Shown here one piece after another: positions 7,456 to 14,872 of a DNA stretch of 64,000 bases. The notes beneath the pieces were generated by a model. It was not told where the DNA came from and ran no database searches. It saw only the letters and a program-made list of their open reading frames with translations. Position numbers and translations under genes: made by a program. Positions within the stretch are counted from its first letter, which is position 1. Each line of letters opens with the position of its first letter. The DNA comes from a virus. The stretch lies in the IMG/VR virus record IMGVR_UViG_3300042519_000373, positions 1-64,000 of that record; one strand, written 5' to 3'.

Positions 7456-9168
7456 TTATGCTGCGGGAGGAGTTTGTGCAGGTGCTGTGCCAGCAGCGGG
7501 CATTCCGCCAGCAGCTTCTGGACCGCCAGGCATTCCTTCAGGTGCTTCGCCTGACTGACCTAATTCATTTACATCGCTATCCATGCCGCCGCCTGTGATG
7601 CCTGCACTACGAAGTTCTGCATTTGCATTAGGTGCTTTTGCACTTAATCCGTTTTCTTCTTTCCATAGCTCTTCGTTTTCTGCCATTTCTTCTTGGCTTA
7701 GTCCTAAGAATCTTTTTAGTGCAAAGCGTTTACTGATATGCGGAATTGCAACAATACTGCCAAAACTGGCAATACGTGCCGTATCCATTTCAGTTTGTCG
7801 GTAGGCAGCAAAGTTTTGCGGGGGATTAAATTGTAATTCAAATACGTTTGGATCAAAATTAATGCCCTTACGCTGCATATAACCTTTGAATTCTAAATCA
7901 AATACTTCATTTAAATTACTTTGGAGTCGTTCGCAATACTTGTTGAATCGTAATTCTTGAATGTAGGCTGTTCCAACTCGACCATCATTAAAGCTAGATC
8001 CCCCATCGTCAGGCCCTGTAGGTAGATAACTTGAAGGTATGCGTAGAGCACGAAACAGCTTATTAGTAAAATATCTAAGATCATCAATTTCTCCTAAGTT
8101 AGTACCGCCTGGAAGAATTTCAACTTTACTGCCGCGACCTTCTGAAGTCTGCGGGAAAAAGTAGTCTTCGTTGATACTTAACGGGTTGTAGCTACTGTCA
8201 ATAACAGTCTGTCCACCTCCAGTAACTGAAGGAATTCGTCGCTGATTAACTTCGTTTTTAACACGCTCAACAAAAGACATAGCAAGGTGACTTGGCATAT
8301 TACCAACGTCAATATAAAATACTCTACGTTCAGGAGCACGTTGAACTCGATAGATAATAATGGCATCTTCTAATAATTCTTTTTGTTTGTAAACTTTAAA
8401 GATACTTTCTAATAAACTATTTCCAAAAGGAAAATTGTTATCCATACCTTCGCTCATACTCAAATGCACAACATGCTCTGCATCAATTGCCCACTGGGTT
8501 TGATTAACTCCGAAGCGGTTTCCGATATTTGTAGGATAAGTCCCGGTCATGCCTTTTCCACCACCACCGCCACCCGAGTAAGGTGTAGCTGGTCCTGAGT
8601 TAGTTGCACCCGGAGCAATTTGTGTTGTACTTAGATTTACAAAGTTTGGATTTAGATCACGAATAACATATTGCTCAGGCTCTTTACCTTGGCTTTCGTT
8701 AACAATAATTTTGTCAACTTTGCCTGGATCTACATACATCCAAGCATTTGTTTCTGGATCACGTATAAAGAAACTGTCGCCGTATTTGAATGCATTGCGA
8801 ACAATTTTAAAAATACGATTCTGAAATTTGTTTAACTTAGTCCACTGTTGCAGATACTTTTTAATAATCTTAATTTCAGTAGGAGTTGCTTGATCTTTAA
8901 AGAAAACTTCAAACGGTGTTCCGTTGTCATCATTTAGCTGACAACAAAACTCTGCTAAAATATCTAAGGCAGCATTAACTTCACTGTCACTGTCCATTGT
9001 ATCGTATTGACCATAACGCTCTAAACGATTAGGATGTCCCGAATATACATCGGGAAGATAAGAGCTGTAGTTTAATCTACTACCGGTTGGGCCGTCGCCG
9101 CCGCTGCCGCTAATTGGGCTCAGTGTTCCAGATGTATTAACTGGTGTGAAGTATTTTTTCCAAGACAT
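7456..9168 (-). CDS. gp20: Portal vertex protein gp20
   Basis: Forms the dodecameric ring at the unique vertex through which DNA is packaged and to which the tail binds. The 570-aa length agrees with T4 gp20 (524 aa) and related phages. Typical segments include DSDSEVNAALDILAEFCCQ (residues ~58-76), a KIVRNAFKYGDSFF stretch near 140-155, and the long conserved FVERVKNEVNQRR...DYFFPQTSEGRGSKVEILPGG block (~305-355) followed by LFRALRIPSSYLPTG. The C-terminus is a Gly/Pro/Ala-rich low-complexity tail. It is followed by the small core genes, gp21, gp22 and gp23 in T4 order. The start ATG lies just after the tape measure stop. Confidence 0.95.
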   Translation of the reverse strand: MSWKKYFTPVNTSGTLSPISGSGGDGPTGSRLNYSSYLPDVYSGHPNRLERYGQYDTMDSDSEVNAALDILAEFCCQLNDDNGTPFEVFFKDQATPTEIKIIKKYLQQWTKLNKFQNRIFKIVRNAFKYGDSFFIRDPETNAWMYVDPGKVDKIIVNESQGKEPEQYVIRDLNPNFVNLSTTQIAPGATNSGPATPYSGGGGGGKGMTGTYPTNIGNRFGVNQTQWAIDAEHVVHLSMSEGMDNNFPFGNSLLESIFKVYKQKELLEDAIIIYRVQRAPERRVFYIDVGNMPSHLAMSFVERVKNEVNQRRIPSVTGGGQTVIDSSYNPLSINEDYFFPQTSEGRGSKVEILPGGTNLGEIDDLRYFTNKLFRALRIPSSYLPTGPDDGGSSFNDGRVGTAYIQELRFNKYCERLQSNLNEVFDLEFKGYMQRKGINFDPNVFELQFNPPQNFAAYRQTEMDTARIASFGSIVAIPHISKRFALKRFLGLSQEEMAENEELWKEENGLSAKAPNANAELRSAGITGGGMDSDVNELGQSGEAPEGMPGGPEAAGGMPAAGTAPAQTPPAA

Positions 9169-9170
9169 AA

Positions 9171-11354
9171 TTAAATTAATAGATTCCCGTTTAGACCTCT
9201 GATAGCATCTAAGTTTCTTCTGGAGAAATCTGTACTATCACGCATGTAGGCTAGCATTTGTGCTGTTTGCTTATTTAACTGTTGCAGCTCTGTTAACAAA
9301 TCTTTAGAAGGTGCATCAACTGCTGTGTCTGTTTTGGTTTCACTTTTACCAAATATCGATTCTTTAATACTAGCAAACATGTCTTCACCCGGTGATGACT
9401 TAGTTTTTTCAGTTTCCATTTGTTGCATTGCTGCTGCAAATGAGCTTAATTCATTAGATATAATTGATTTGAAGTCCGGCATCTTCATATCCAGATTAAC
9501 GGGGATTTTATTACCATCGGGTAACGGAACAAACGCTTCGTTCTTTCCTACCTCGGCCGCTTTTATTAGCTGGCCGCCTGGTTTGGCTTTAACAATTCCG
9601 CCATCGGCTGCACCCGGAATCGAACCAGAATCATATCCAGTACTATTGTATGCAGCACTATCTGCATCGGGTTGATTTTTTTTACCAAACAAACTAAAAC
9701 TATCCCAAGCCATTTGTAACAGCTTACCAAGTCCTTCTGCGATCTGCTTGCCAACTTTTTCTCTACCCTCTGGAGAGAATAAGTCCTTGACAAAATTAAC
9801 AACCATTTCTAATCCTGCTTTGATCGCCGGCATATTTTCTTTTGCAAACTGTATCATTTTTTGAGCAAGATCTTGTATGACAGGTGTTAGTTCTTTTATA
9901 ACAGGCATTAGTGTGGCCATGAACTCGGCACTTAAATTCTTAAATGCCTGTTCTGTTTCGGCTGCTTGAGCCGCTGTACTTTGTTCTCTTGCTTTTTGAC
10001 TTGTTGCAATCTCTTGTTGTAGTTTATCAAAATCTTCAGCACTTCTAACCTGCTTGCTGTTTAATAAATTTGCATTTTTTTGTGCCTGCATTGCAGCTTC
10101 AGCATTTGCACCGCCCGTCATACTCATTGCAGCCATTTGTTCTTTGCCAAGATTCTTAGCATCTTGAGCACTGCCAATCATTGCTTGACTATAGGACTTG
10201 TTTACATCTTTAAGACCTTTACTAGTGTCTTTAACAGCATTGCCCATATCTGCAACACCTTTAGCAGCGTTAGGCAGTAGTGCAGTGAAACTTTGTGCAG
10301 CTTCTGTCATTGGAGGCAACCCCATTAACTGAGATTTTAATGCATCTGCTGCACCTTTACCACCAACAGCTAAAGCGTTTTGCATAGCGGCTGTGGCTTT
10401 CGCACGTCCTTCTTCGTCTAATGTCTGTAGATAAGATTCGTATGCTGCGTTTGCTGTTGCTTCTTGTAAAGCCTTTTCTTGTTGCTCTCTACTCTGACCA
10501 GTGATACTGGCCAGCATATCTAACTGTGTCATATAAGCACCGGCACTTGCTGCCAATGCTTTAGTGTTCTTCATTTCTTCGGCAGTTCTACCACCAGTCA
10601 TCTTTAAGTAATTTGCAGTACTACCATTTATGTCATCAATAGAATAACCTAGAGCACGTAGATTTTTACCTACATCACTGTTACGAATATCTTTAGATAA
10701 GTTAACAAAGTTCTTAGCACCGTCATTAACAGTGCCGCCCATTTGTGCAAACAATTTAGAATTTTCACCAACTAATTTTCCAAAGCCTTCTAACGATGTG
10801 CCCATTTCTAAAGCAGTTAATCTAATGTCGGCTAACTCACCTCCTAAGTTCACTCCTGCTTTGGTAATTTGACGATATGCTTCGAGCTCTGCTTCCTGCA
10901 TTTCTACCAATTTTTGGAACAACCCAGCAACTGCACCTATACCAAAAGGTAGATCTTTAAACGCACCGAATACATCACTAACTGATCCTTTACCGTCGAG
11001 CATCTTGCCCGCAAGGTCCATTAGATTCTTTCCAGTCTGTACCCCTCCTGCAACTATATCTCCAAGTACTCCGCCTAATAACATTGCACCTTTAGACAAC
11101 CCGCTAAACGCTGTGCCTAAGACCTTACCTGCCACTGATCCTGCTTGTGCAGCAGGACCCATTTGTTGTAAACCTTTGTTAGCTGCGGCAATAGCCTGAG
11201 GATTAACTCCTGCTTGGCCAGCTGTGCCCGATAACTTTGAAAGTGCAGACTGCTGACCTTTTAGGGCCGCTAGTATGTCTTTTAAGGTCGCTTCTGTGGC
11301 TGCATTATCTAGTGCAACATCTTGATCACCTATTCTACCGGTTACGTCAGCCAT
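9171..11354 (-). CDS. Probable tail tape measure protein
   Basis: Sets tail length and is ejected with the DNA. The 727-aa sequence is Ala/Lys/Gln-rich and largely helical, with two hydrophobic stretches (about residues 78-105 and 130-150). Near residues 580-618 it has the motif AADGGIVKAKPGGQ...AEVGKNEAFVPLPDGN, the familiar 'DGGIV...G..G.E.VIPL' signature of tape measure tails. If 0.15 nm per residue applies, it would span about 109 nm, close to a T4 tail. In T4 this job is done by gp29, to which I see no direct similarity. Placement between the portal gene and, divergently, the gp26-like/small-ORF pair recalls other phages in which tail chaperones precede the tape measure. Confidence 0.75.
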   Translation of the reverse strand: MADVTGRIGDQDVALDNAATEATLKDILAALKGQQSALSKLSGTAGQAGVNPQAIAAANKGLQQMGPAAQAGSVAGKVLGTAFSGLSKGAMLLGGVLGDIVAGGVQTGKNLMDLAGKMLDGKGSVSDVFGAFKDLPFGIGAVAGLFQKLVEMQEAELEAYRQITKAGVNLGGELADIRLTALEMGTSLEGFGKLVGENSKLFAQMGGTVNDGAKNFVNLSKDIRNSDVGKNLRALGYSIDDINGSTANYLKMTGGRTAEEMKNTKALAASAGAYMTQLDMLASITGQSREQQEKALQEATANAAYESYLQTLDEEGRAKATAAMQNALAVGGKGAADALKSQLMGLPPMTEAAQSFTALLPNAAKGVADMGNAVKDTSKGLKDVNKSYSQAMIGSAQDAKNLGKEQMAAMSMTGGANAEAAMQAQKNANLLNSKQVRSAEDFDKLQQEIATSQKAREQSTAAQAAETEQAFKNLSAEFMATLMPVIKELTPVIQDLAQKMIQFAKENMPAIKAGLEMVVNFVKDLFSPEGREKVGKQIAEGLGKLLQMAWDSFSLFGKKNQPDADSAAYNSTGYDSGSIPGAADGGIVKAKPGGQLIKAAEVGKNEAFVPLPDGNKIPVNLDMKMPDFKSIISNELSSFAAAMQQMETEKTKSSPGEDMFASIKESIFGKSETKTDTAVDAPSKDLLTELQQLNKQTAQMLAYMRDSTDFSRRNLDAIRGLNGNLLI

Positions 11355-11380
11355 TGTTATTTTCCAGGATTCTATGCGTA

Positions 11381-11388
11381 TATAAATA
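11381..11388 (+). promoter_or_regulatory. Late promoter TATAAATA for the gp26-like gene
   Basis: Perfect T4 late promoter element TATAAATA on the plus strand, 42 nt before the ATG at 11431. A GGAG sits before that start codon. It forms half of a divergent pair with the minus-strand element at 11410-11417. Confidence 0.8.
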
Positions 11389-11409
11389 ATACACAGAGTT
11401 TTACTAGAT

Positions 11410-11417
11410 TATTTATC
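11410..11417 (-). promoter_or_regulatory. Late promoter GATAAATA for the tape measure gene
   Basis: GATAAATA on the minus strand, 55 nt before the tape measure start. It lies downstream of, and faces, the plus-strand element at 11381, so the two transcripts would overlap at their 5' ends. Confidence 0.65.
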
Positions 11418-11430
11418 GGAGAATCAAAAC

Positions 11431-12300
11431 ATGGTTACACCTCACAAAATTGCACCAAACCCGTTAATGGCACAAATGCGTCAGCCAAAAATTTATATTC
11501 GCTTGCCTAGCAACGGAGAGTTTTGGGAGAACGGCAGTTTGGAGCAAACTGAAAACGGTGAGTATCCTGTGTACTCTATGACTGCACAAGACGAGTTAAA
11601 ACTAAAAATTCCAGATGCACTGATGAATGGACAGGCAGTTGTTGATGTACTTCAGCACTGTGTTCCTAACATTAAGAATGCATGGGCAGTTCCTAATATT
11701 GACATGGATGTGCTGCTGATTGCTATTCGTATTGCTACCTATGGTGAGAAGATGAGTGTGCCTATTAAGCTAGGATCTGAAATTGATTATGAGTACGAAC
11801 TAGATCTTCGACTGGTAGTTGATCAGTTAATGAACAATATTGCTTGGGATCCAATTGTTCCAATCAATGAAAATTTAATTGTACATGTTCGTCCTATTAC
11901 CTATAAGACTATGACACAGGGTGCTTTGCAGACTTTTGAAACTCAAAAAATTATTCAAGTTGTCAATGACGAAAGTGTAGCGGAAGAAGATAAAATTAGA
12001 ATCTTCAAAGAAAGTTTTGCTAAACTTAACAAGTTAACACTGGGTGTTATTACAGAGTCTATCTTTAATATTGAATCATCAAATGGTGGCACTAGTGACC
12101 GTAAACATATTCAAGAGTTTATGGACAACGTAGATAAAGAAATCTTTGATAAAGTTAAAGGGCACATTGATATTCTTAGAGAGCACAATGCTATTAAACC
12201 TTTAAAGATTGCTGTTACTGACGAAATGCGAGCAATCGGAATTACTGACGAAGAAATTGAAGTTCCGTTGAACTTCGATCCATCAAATTTTTTCGGTTAA
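11431..12300 (+). CDS. gp26: Baseplate hub/tail assembly protein gp26-like
   Basis: This 289-aa protein has the pattern of the T4 gp26 family as found in environmental T4-like phages: NPLMAQMRQPKIYIRLPSNG at the start, then YPVYSMTAQDELKLKIPDALMNGQ, HCVPNIKNAW and IAIRIATYGE (residues ~35-105). T4 gp26 (208 aa) is a hub assembly component. The family also resembles tail assembly chaperones, and the gene is adjacent to the tape measure. The last codons include an in-frame TTT TTC slippery site, and the -1 frame is open into the next ORF, so a longer 364-aa frameshift product is predicted (see 12285-12372). Confidence 0.85.
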   Translation: MVTPHKIAPNPLMAQMRQPKIYIRLPSNGEFWENGSLEQTENGEYPVYSMTAQDELKLKIPDALMNGQAVVDVLQHCVPNIKNAWAVPNIDMDVLLIAIRIATYGEKMSVPIKLGSEIDYEYELDLRLVVDQLMNNIAWDPIVPINENLIVHVRPITYKTMTQGALQTFETQKIIQVVNDESVAEEDKIRIFKESFAKLNKLTLGVITESIFNIESSNGGTSDRKHIQEFMDNVDKEIFDKVKGHIDILREHNAIKPLKIAVTDEMRAIGITDEEIEVPLNFDPSNFFG

Positions 12301-12372
12301 GGCTTTTGTCTCTTAGCTTAGAAGAAATTCAAAAGCTAAGTGAGTCGATGGAGAAGGAGGCAAAAGCCTTAA
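12285..12372 (+). promoter_or_regulatory. Candidate programmed -1 frameshift signal
   Basis: Two overlapping slippery heptamers, A_AAT_TTT (12285-12291) and T_TTT_TTC (12288-12294), lie in the reading frame of the gp26-like gene four to six codons before its stop. The -1 frame is open from 12261 to 12524. Immediately downstream, TTAAGGCTTTTGTCTCTT (12297-12314) pairs with AGGAGGCAAAAGCCTTAA (12355-12372) over 18 bp with two G-U pairs and a 40-nt loop. Alternative shorter stems exist (12302-12308 with 12330-12336; 12312-12319 with 12333-12340). Slippage would join 288 residues to 76 residues of the -1 frame. This is the arrangement of a programmed frameshift, but expression is untested. Confidence 0.7.
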
Positions 12373-12524
12373 AGAATCAGATCTATCAGATGATGTGGTT
12401 TATGCGTGGTAGCATAACCATATCTGAGGCTTTTGAACTTGAGGGTGAGGACTTAGAAATAATTGGTAGGATTATCAAAGACAATCTCGAAACTACCAAA
12501 AAAACAAGACTGCCGTTCTTTTAA
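12306..12524 (+). CDS. Small ORF in -1 frame of gp26, probable frameshift extension
   Basis: The 72-codon ORF starts at TTG; the first internal ATG (12348) lacks a suitable ribosome binding site. The sequence is helical at first (EEIQKLSESMEKEAKALK), then carries MWFMRGSITISEAFELEGED and LEIIGRIIKDNLETTKKTRLPFF. The ending 'KDNLETTKK...LPFF' is conserved beside gp26 in related phages. The second half of the frame is typical of T-type tail chaperone extensions (short helical segment after a frameshift). It may be made alone from the TTG, helped by TAAGG, or mainly as a C-terminal extension of gp26. It ends in a TTAA shared with the stop codon of the convergent gene. I cannot equate it with T4 gp51 with confidence. 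Confidence 0.7.
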   Translation: MSLSLEEIQKLSESMEKEAKALKNQIYQMMWFMRGSITISEAFELEGEDLEIIGRIIKDNLETTKKTRLPFF

Positions 12525-13432
12525 ATTATTTTACCTAAGAAGTTACTGTAGAATTCAACGCTTTCACGTTGAACATTTTGTTTGAATACAGGATTACCTT
12601 GTGCATCAGCACCTGCCATTGTTGATCCACCACCGCCCTGTACATATTGATTAAATCCGCTTTGTGTCTTTGCTGCGGTGCCTTGTTTGGCTTTTAATCT
12701 AGCTTTCAATGCATTTTGATCTTTAGTTGAAAGTTTATCTGCTGCCGGAGCAGGTGCTTGCCCTGCTGGCGGAGTAGTAGCTGCCGGTGCTGCCGCCGCT
12801 GGTGCTTCAGGTGCTGCTGCTGGTGCTTCAGGTGCTGCTGCTGGTGCTTCAGGTGCCGCCGCTGGTGCTTCAGGTGCTGCTGCTGGTGCTTCAGGTGCTG
12901 CTGCTGGTGCTTCAGGTGCCGCTGCTTGCCCACCTTTTTGCAATGTTGTTAATAATTGTTTTTTGCTTGCAGGATCTAATTTGTCAATTTGTGCTTTTAA
13001 AGAAGCAATAGCCGGATTTGCTGCTGGCTGTTGAGTTGCTGCACCACCTCCGTTTCCGCCTTGACCCGCTGCTGCCGGAGCTGCTGTTGCACCTTGACCT
13101 GCTGTTGGACCAGCTTGTGTTGGTGCAGGTTGAGTGTTTGCTGCTGGTTGCCCACTTGGTTGGCCTGCTGCTGCTGCGGCAGGTGCTGCTGTTGTACCTT
13201 GTCCTGCTGCTGGTCCTGCTGCCGGTGCTGTATCTCCTGCGGCACCTACAGTTGCTTTGCCTGCTTGATATCCTTTCTTGGCAGCATTCCATGCACCTGC
13301 TACACCGCCTGCTACAGCACCTACGCCTTTAGCTACTGTGCCTACTGCATTGCCTGCCATAGATCCTAACTTGTTTAAAATTGGACCTTCTTCAATAGGT
13401 TCACGAGTTTCAACTAATTCTATAATTTTCAT
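12521..13432 (-). CDS. Ala/Pro-rich low-complexity protein (unassigned)
   Basis: A 303-aa protein that I do not recognise. It begins MKIIELVETREPIEEGPILNKLG, followed by a hydrophobic Gly/Ala/Val stretch (residues ~28-50), then ~150 residues of Ala, Pro, Gln, Gly and Thr, with a six-fold PEAPAAA heptad repeat, and ends in a basic segment and VEFYSNFLGKII. Around residues 145-165 it carries LKAQIDKLDPASKKQLLTTLQ, which resembles the C-terminus of its upstream neighbour. A virion protein with a flexible linker, or an internal ejected protein, would fit its late-gene surroundings. It starts at ATG with AGGA upstream and probably shares the promoter at 14865. Confidence 0.65.
   Translation of the reverse strand: MKIIELVETREPIEEGPILNKLGSMAGNAVGTVAKGVGAVAGGVAGAWNAAKKGYQAGKATVGAAGDTAPAAGPAAGQGTTAAPAAAAAGQPSGQPAANTQPAPTQAGPTAGQGATAAPAAAGQGGNGGGAATQQPAANPAIASLKAQIDKLDPASKKQLLTTLQKGGQAAAPEAPAAAPEAPAAAPEAPAAAPEAPAAAPEAPAAAPEAPAAAAPAATTPPAGQAPAPAADKLSTKDQNALKARLKAKQGTAAKTQSGFNQYVQGGGGSTMAGADAQGNPVFKQNVQRESVEFYSNFLGKII
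12801..12926 (-). repeat. Six 21-bp tandem repeats (PEAPAAA heptads)
   Basis: Six near-identical 21-bp units of the type GGTGCTTCAGGTGCTGCTGCT run through the Ala/Pro-rich gene, differing only at a few third positions. They encode consecutive PEAPAAA heptads, expected to form a rod-like flexible linker. Copy number is likely to vary between related genomes. Confidence 0.9.
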
Positions 13433-13445
13433 ATGTTTTTCCTGA

Positions 13446-14840
13446 TCACGCTTGGACGTAAGCTAAAATTTCTTTTTGTTCAGCAGCACTTAAATTTGAA
13501 ATCTGTGCTAACAATTCTTCTATATTTACCGTTTCGCCTGTAGGGTCTGCTGATGTAGAACTAACTTCAATTCCTAGATCAGCAAATGCAGTTGCTACCA
13601 GTTGTTTATCAACTCCTGCACCAACTAAAATCTGTTTAATTTCTTCGCTGTCCGTAGGGCTTCCTGCTTTAGTCCACGCTTTTTCTAACTTGCTAGCATC
13701 TACTTTGTTGCCCGTGATGCCAAACAATTCGTTTAGTTGTGCTCTGTTTAAGGACTCTGCTACTGGTTTAGGTGCAGTTGGCGGAGTTTCACCAACTCCT
13801 GCTGCTGCTTGCCCTGCTGCGGCACCGCCAACAGCCGATGCTGCCTGTGTTAGACCTTTGATCCACTGCAACAGGCTGTCATTGCTTAATGCAATATCTT
13901 TTGCAGCACCTGCAATATCTTTCATTTGTGCTTTATAATCTGCAGAATGAACTAATCTTCCAAGTCGTTGAAGTTCAGTAAATGCTGTAGTATCTCCATT
14001 TTGCATAGCATTCACAGCCGATCTAATTCCCGATGCTGCATCCGCATCAACAGTTACATTAAATCCCTGTGTCATCTCAGTATGTTCCATGCCAAACGAA
14101 CTTAACTTTCTTGTTGCCTTGTAACTTATTTGTTCGAGTCCGGTATCACCAATTGGAATAGATTTTTCACGCAGGCCAGCTGCCCACTCACCAATACCTG
14201 CCATTGCGGCTGCGGTAATGCCTGCAACAATGCCTGCTGTTGCTCCACGACCAATCGCTGTACTGGCTTTCTGTCCTTGAAGTAAACGATCAGCAATATT
14301 AATAATACCAGCAGCAATACCTGCACCTGTACCCACAGCCAGGACACCTGCACCAATACCGCCTGCTAAAGCAACTCCTAATGCTGCGGCGGCAGAACCC
14401 GCAATACCTAACAAGAACTTGTGTAGCTTAGGATTGTTCTTAGCAAACTCTCCGTACTTGGCCAACTTAGCTGCCAGTTCCGGATTCTTTGCAGCAATCT
14501 TTGATTTAATATCTTCAAACTTCTGATCAAACGCTGCTACAGGACTGCTACTTTGTAACATTCCTCCAAACTTATTAAACCAAACATCACTAATTTTATC
14601 TTTTGCACCCTTTAGTGCATCACCTGTCTTACCTAATGCACTACGGCCAGCACCCTTTTCGATAGAAGTGAATAACTGCTTTACCTGTTCAGGATCCATG
14701 GCTACTTCACATAGCACCGGATGTATTTCTCGTTCCCAGGTTTCAAAGTAAGCATCACCACAACCTAGGCTTTCAAAGATACTAACTCTTTGATTGCTTT
14801 CAATCACATCTAATTTTTTGATAAGTGCTGATATATCCAT
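13446..14840 (-). CDS. Hydrophobic-core helical protein, possible ejected or membrane-active virion protein
   Basis: A 464-aa protein of unknown function. The N-terminal 140 residues are helical and charged. Residues ~145-225 form a long Ala/Gly/Ile/Val segment (LLGIAGSAAAALGVALAGGI, then AGVLAVGTGAGIAAGIINIA and GIVAGITAAAMAGIGEW) that could span a membrane two or three times. The remainder is a mixed region with an Ala/Pro linker and a helical C-terminus ending LLAQISNLSAAEQKEILAYVQ, similar to a motif in the downstream protein. A perfect late promoter lies 24 nt upstream of the ATG, so it is a late product. A virion protein that enters the host membrane during injection is one explanation; a holin-like role is another. 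Neither is proven. Confidence 0.65.
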   Translation of the reverse strand: MDISALIKKLDVIESNQRVSIFESLGCGDAYFETWEREIHPVLCEVAMDPEQVKQLFTSIEKGAGRSALGKTGDALKGAKDKISDVWFNKFGGMLQSSSPVAAFDQKFEDIKSKIAAKNPELAAKLAKYGEFAKNNPKLHKFLLGIAGSAAAALGVALAGGIGAGVLAVGTGAGIAAGIINIADRLLQGQKASTAIGRGATAGIVAGITAAAMAGIGEWAAGLREKSIPIGDTGLEQISYKATRKLSSFGMEHTEMTQGFNVTVDADAASGIRSAVNAMQNGDTTAFTELQRLGRLVHSADYKAQMKDIAGAAKDIALSNDSLLQWIKGLTQAASAVGGAAAGQAAAGVGETPPTAPKPVAESLNRAQLNELFGITGNKVDASKLEKAWTKAGSPTDSEEIKQILVGAGVDKQLVATAFADLGIEVSSTSADPTGETVNIEELLAQISNLSAAEQKEILAYVQA

Positions 14841-14864
14841 TATTATTTCCGAAATATTATTGTA

Positions 14865-14872
14865 TATTTATA
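14865..14872 (-). promoter_or_regulatory. Late promoter TATAAATA for the 464-aa gene
   Basis: Perfect TATAAATA on the minus strand, exactly 24 nt before the ATG at 14840. The same 24-nt spacing is used in front of gp6. The upstream edge of the element touches the GTAA-capped hairpin at 14872-14889. Confidence 0.85.

Noticed and set aside
12306-12524. Assignment of the 72-codon ORF as T4 gp51
   Set aside because: T4 gp51 is 249 aa and I see no specific similarity; position next to gp26 alone is not enough.
12758-13369. Several overlapping ORFs rich in Cys/Leu/Arg or Gln/His opposite the Ala/Pro-rich gene
   Set aside because: They are shadows of the GC-rich 21-bp repeat in other frames, without ribosome binding sites or plausible protein composition.
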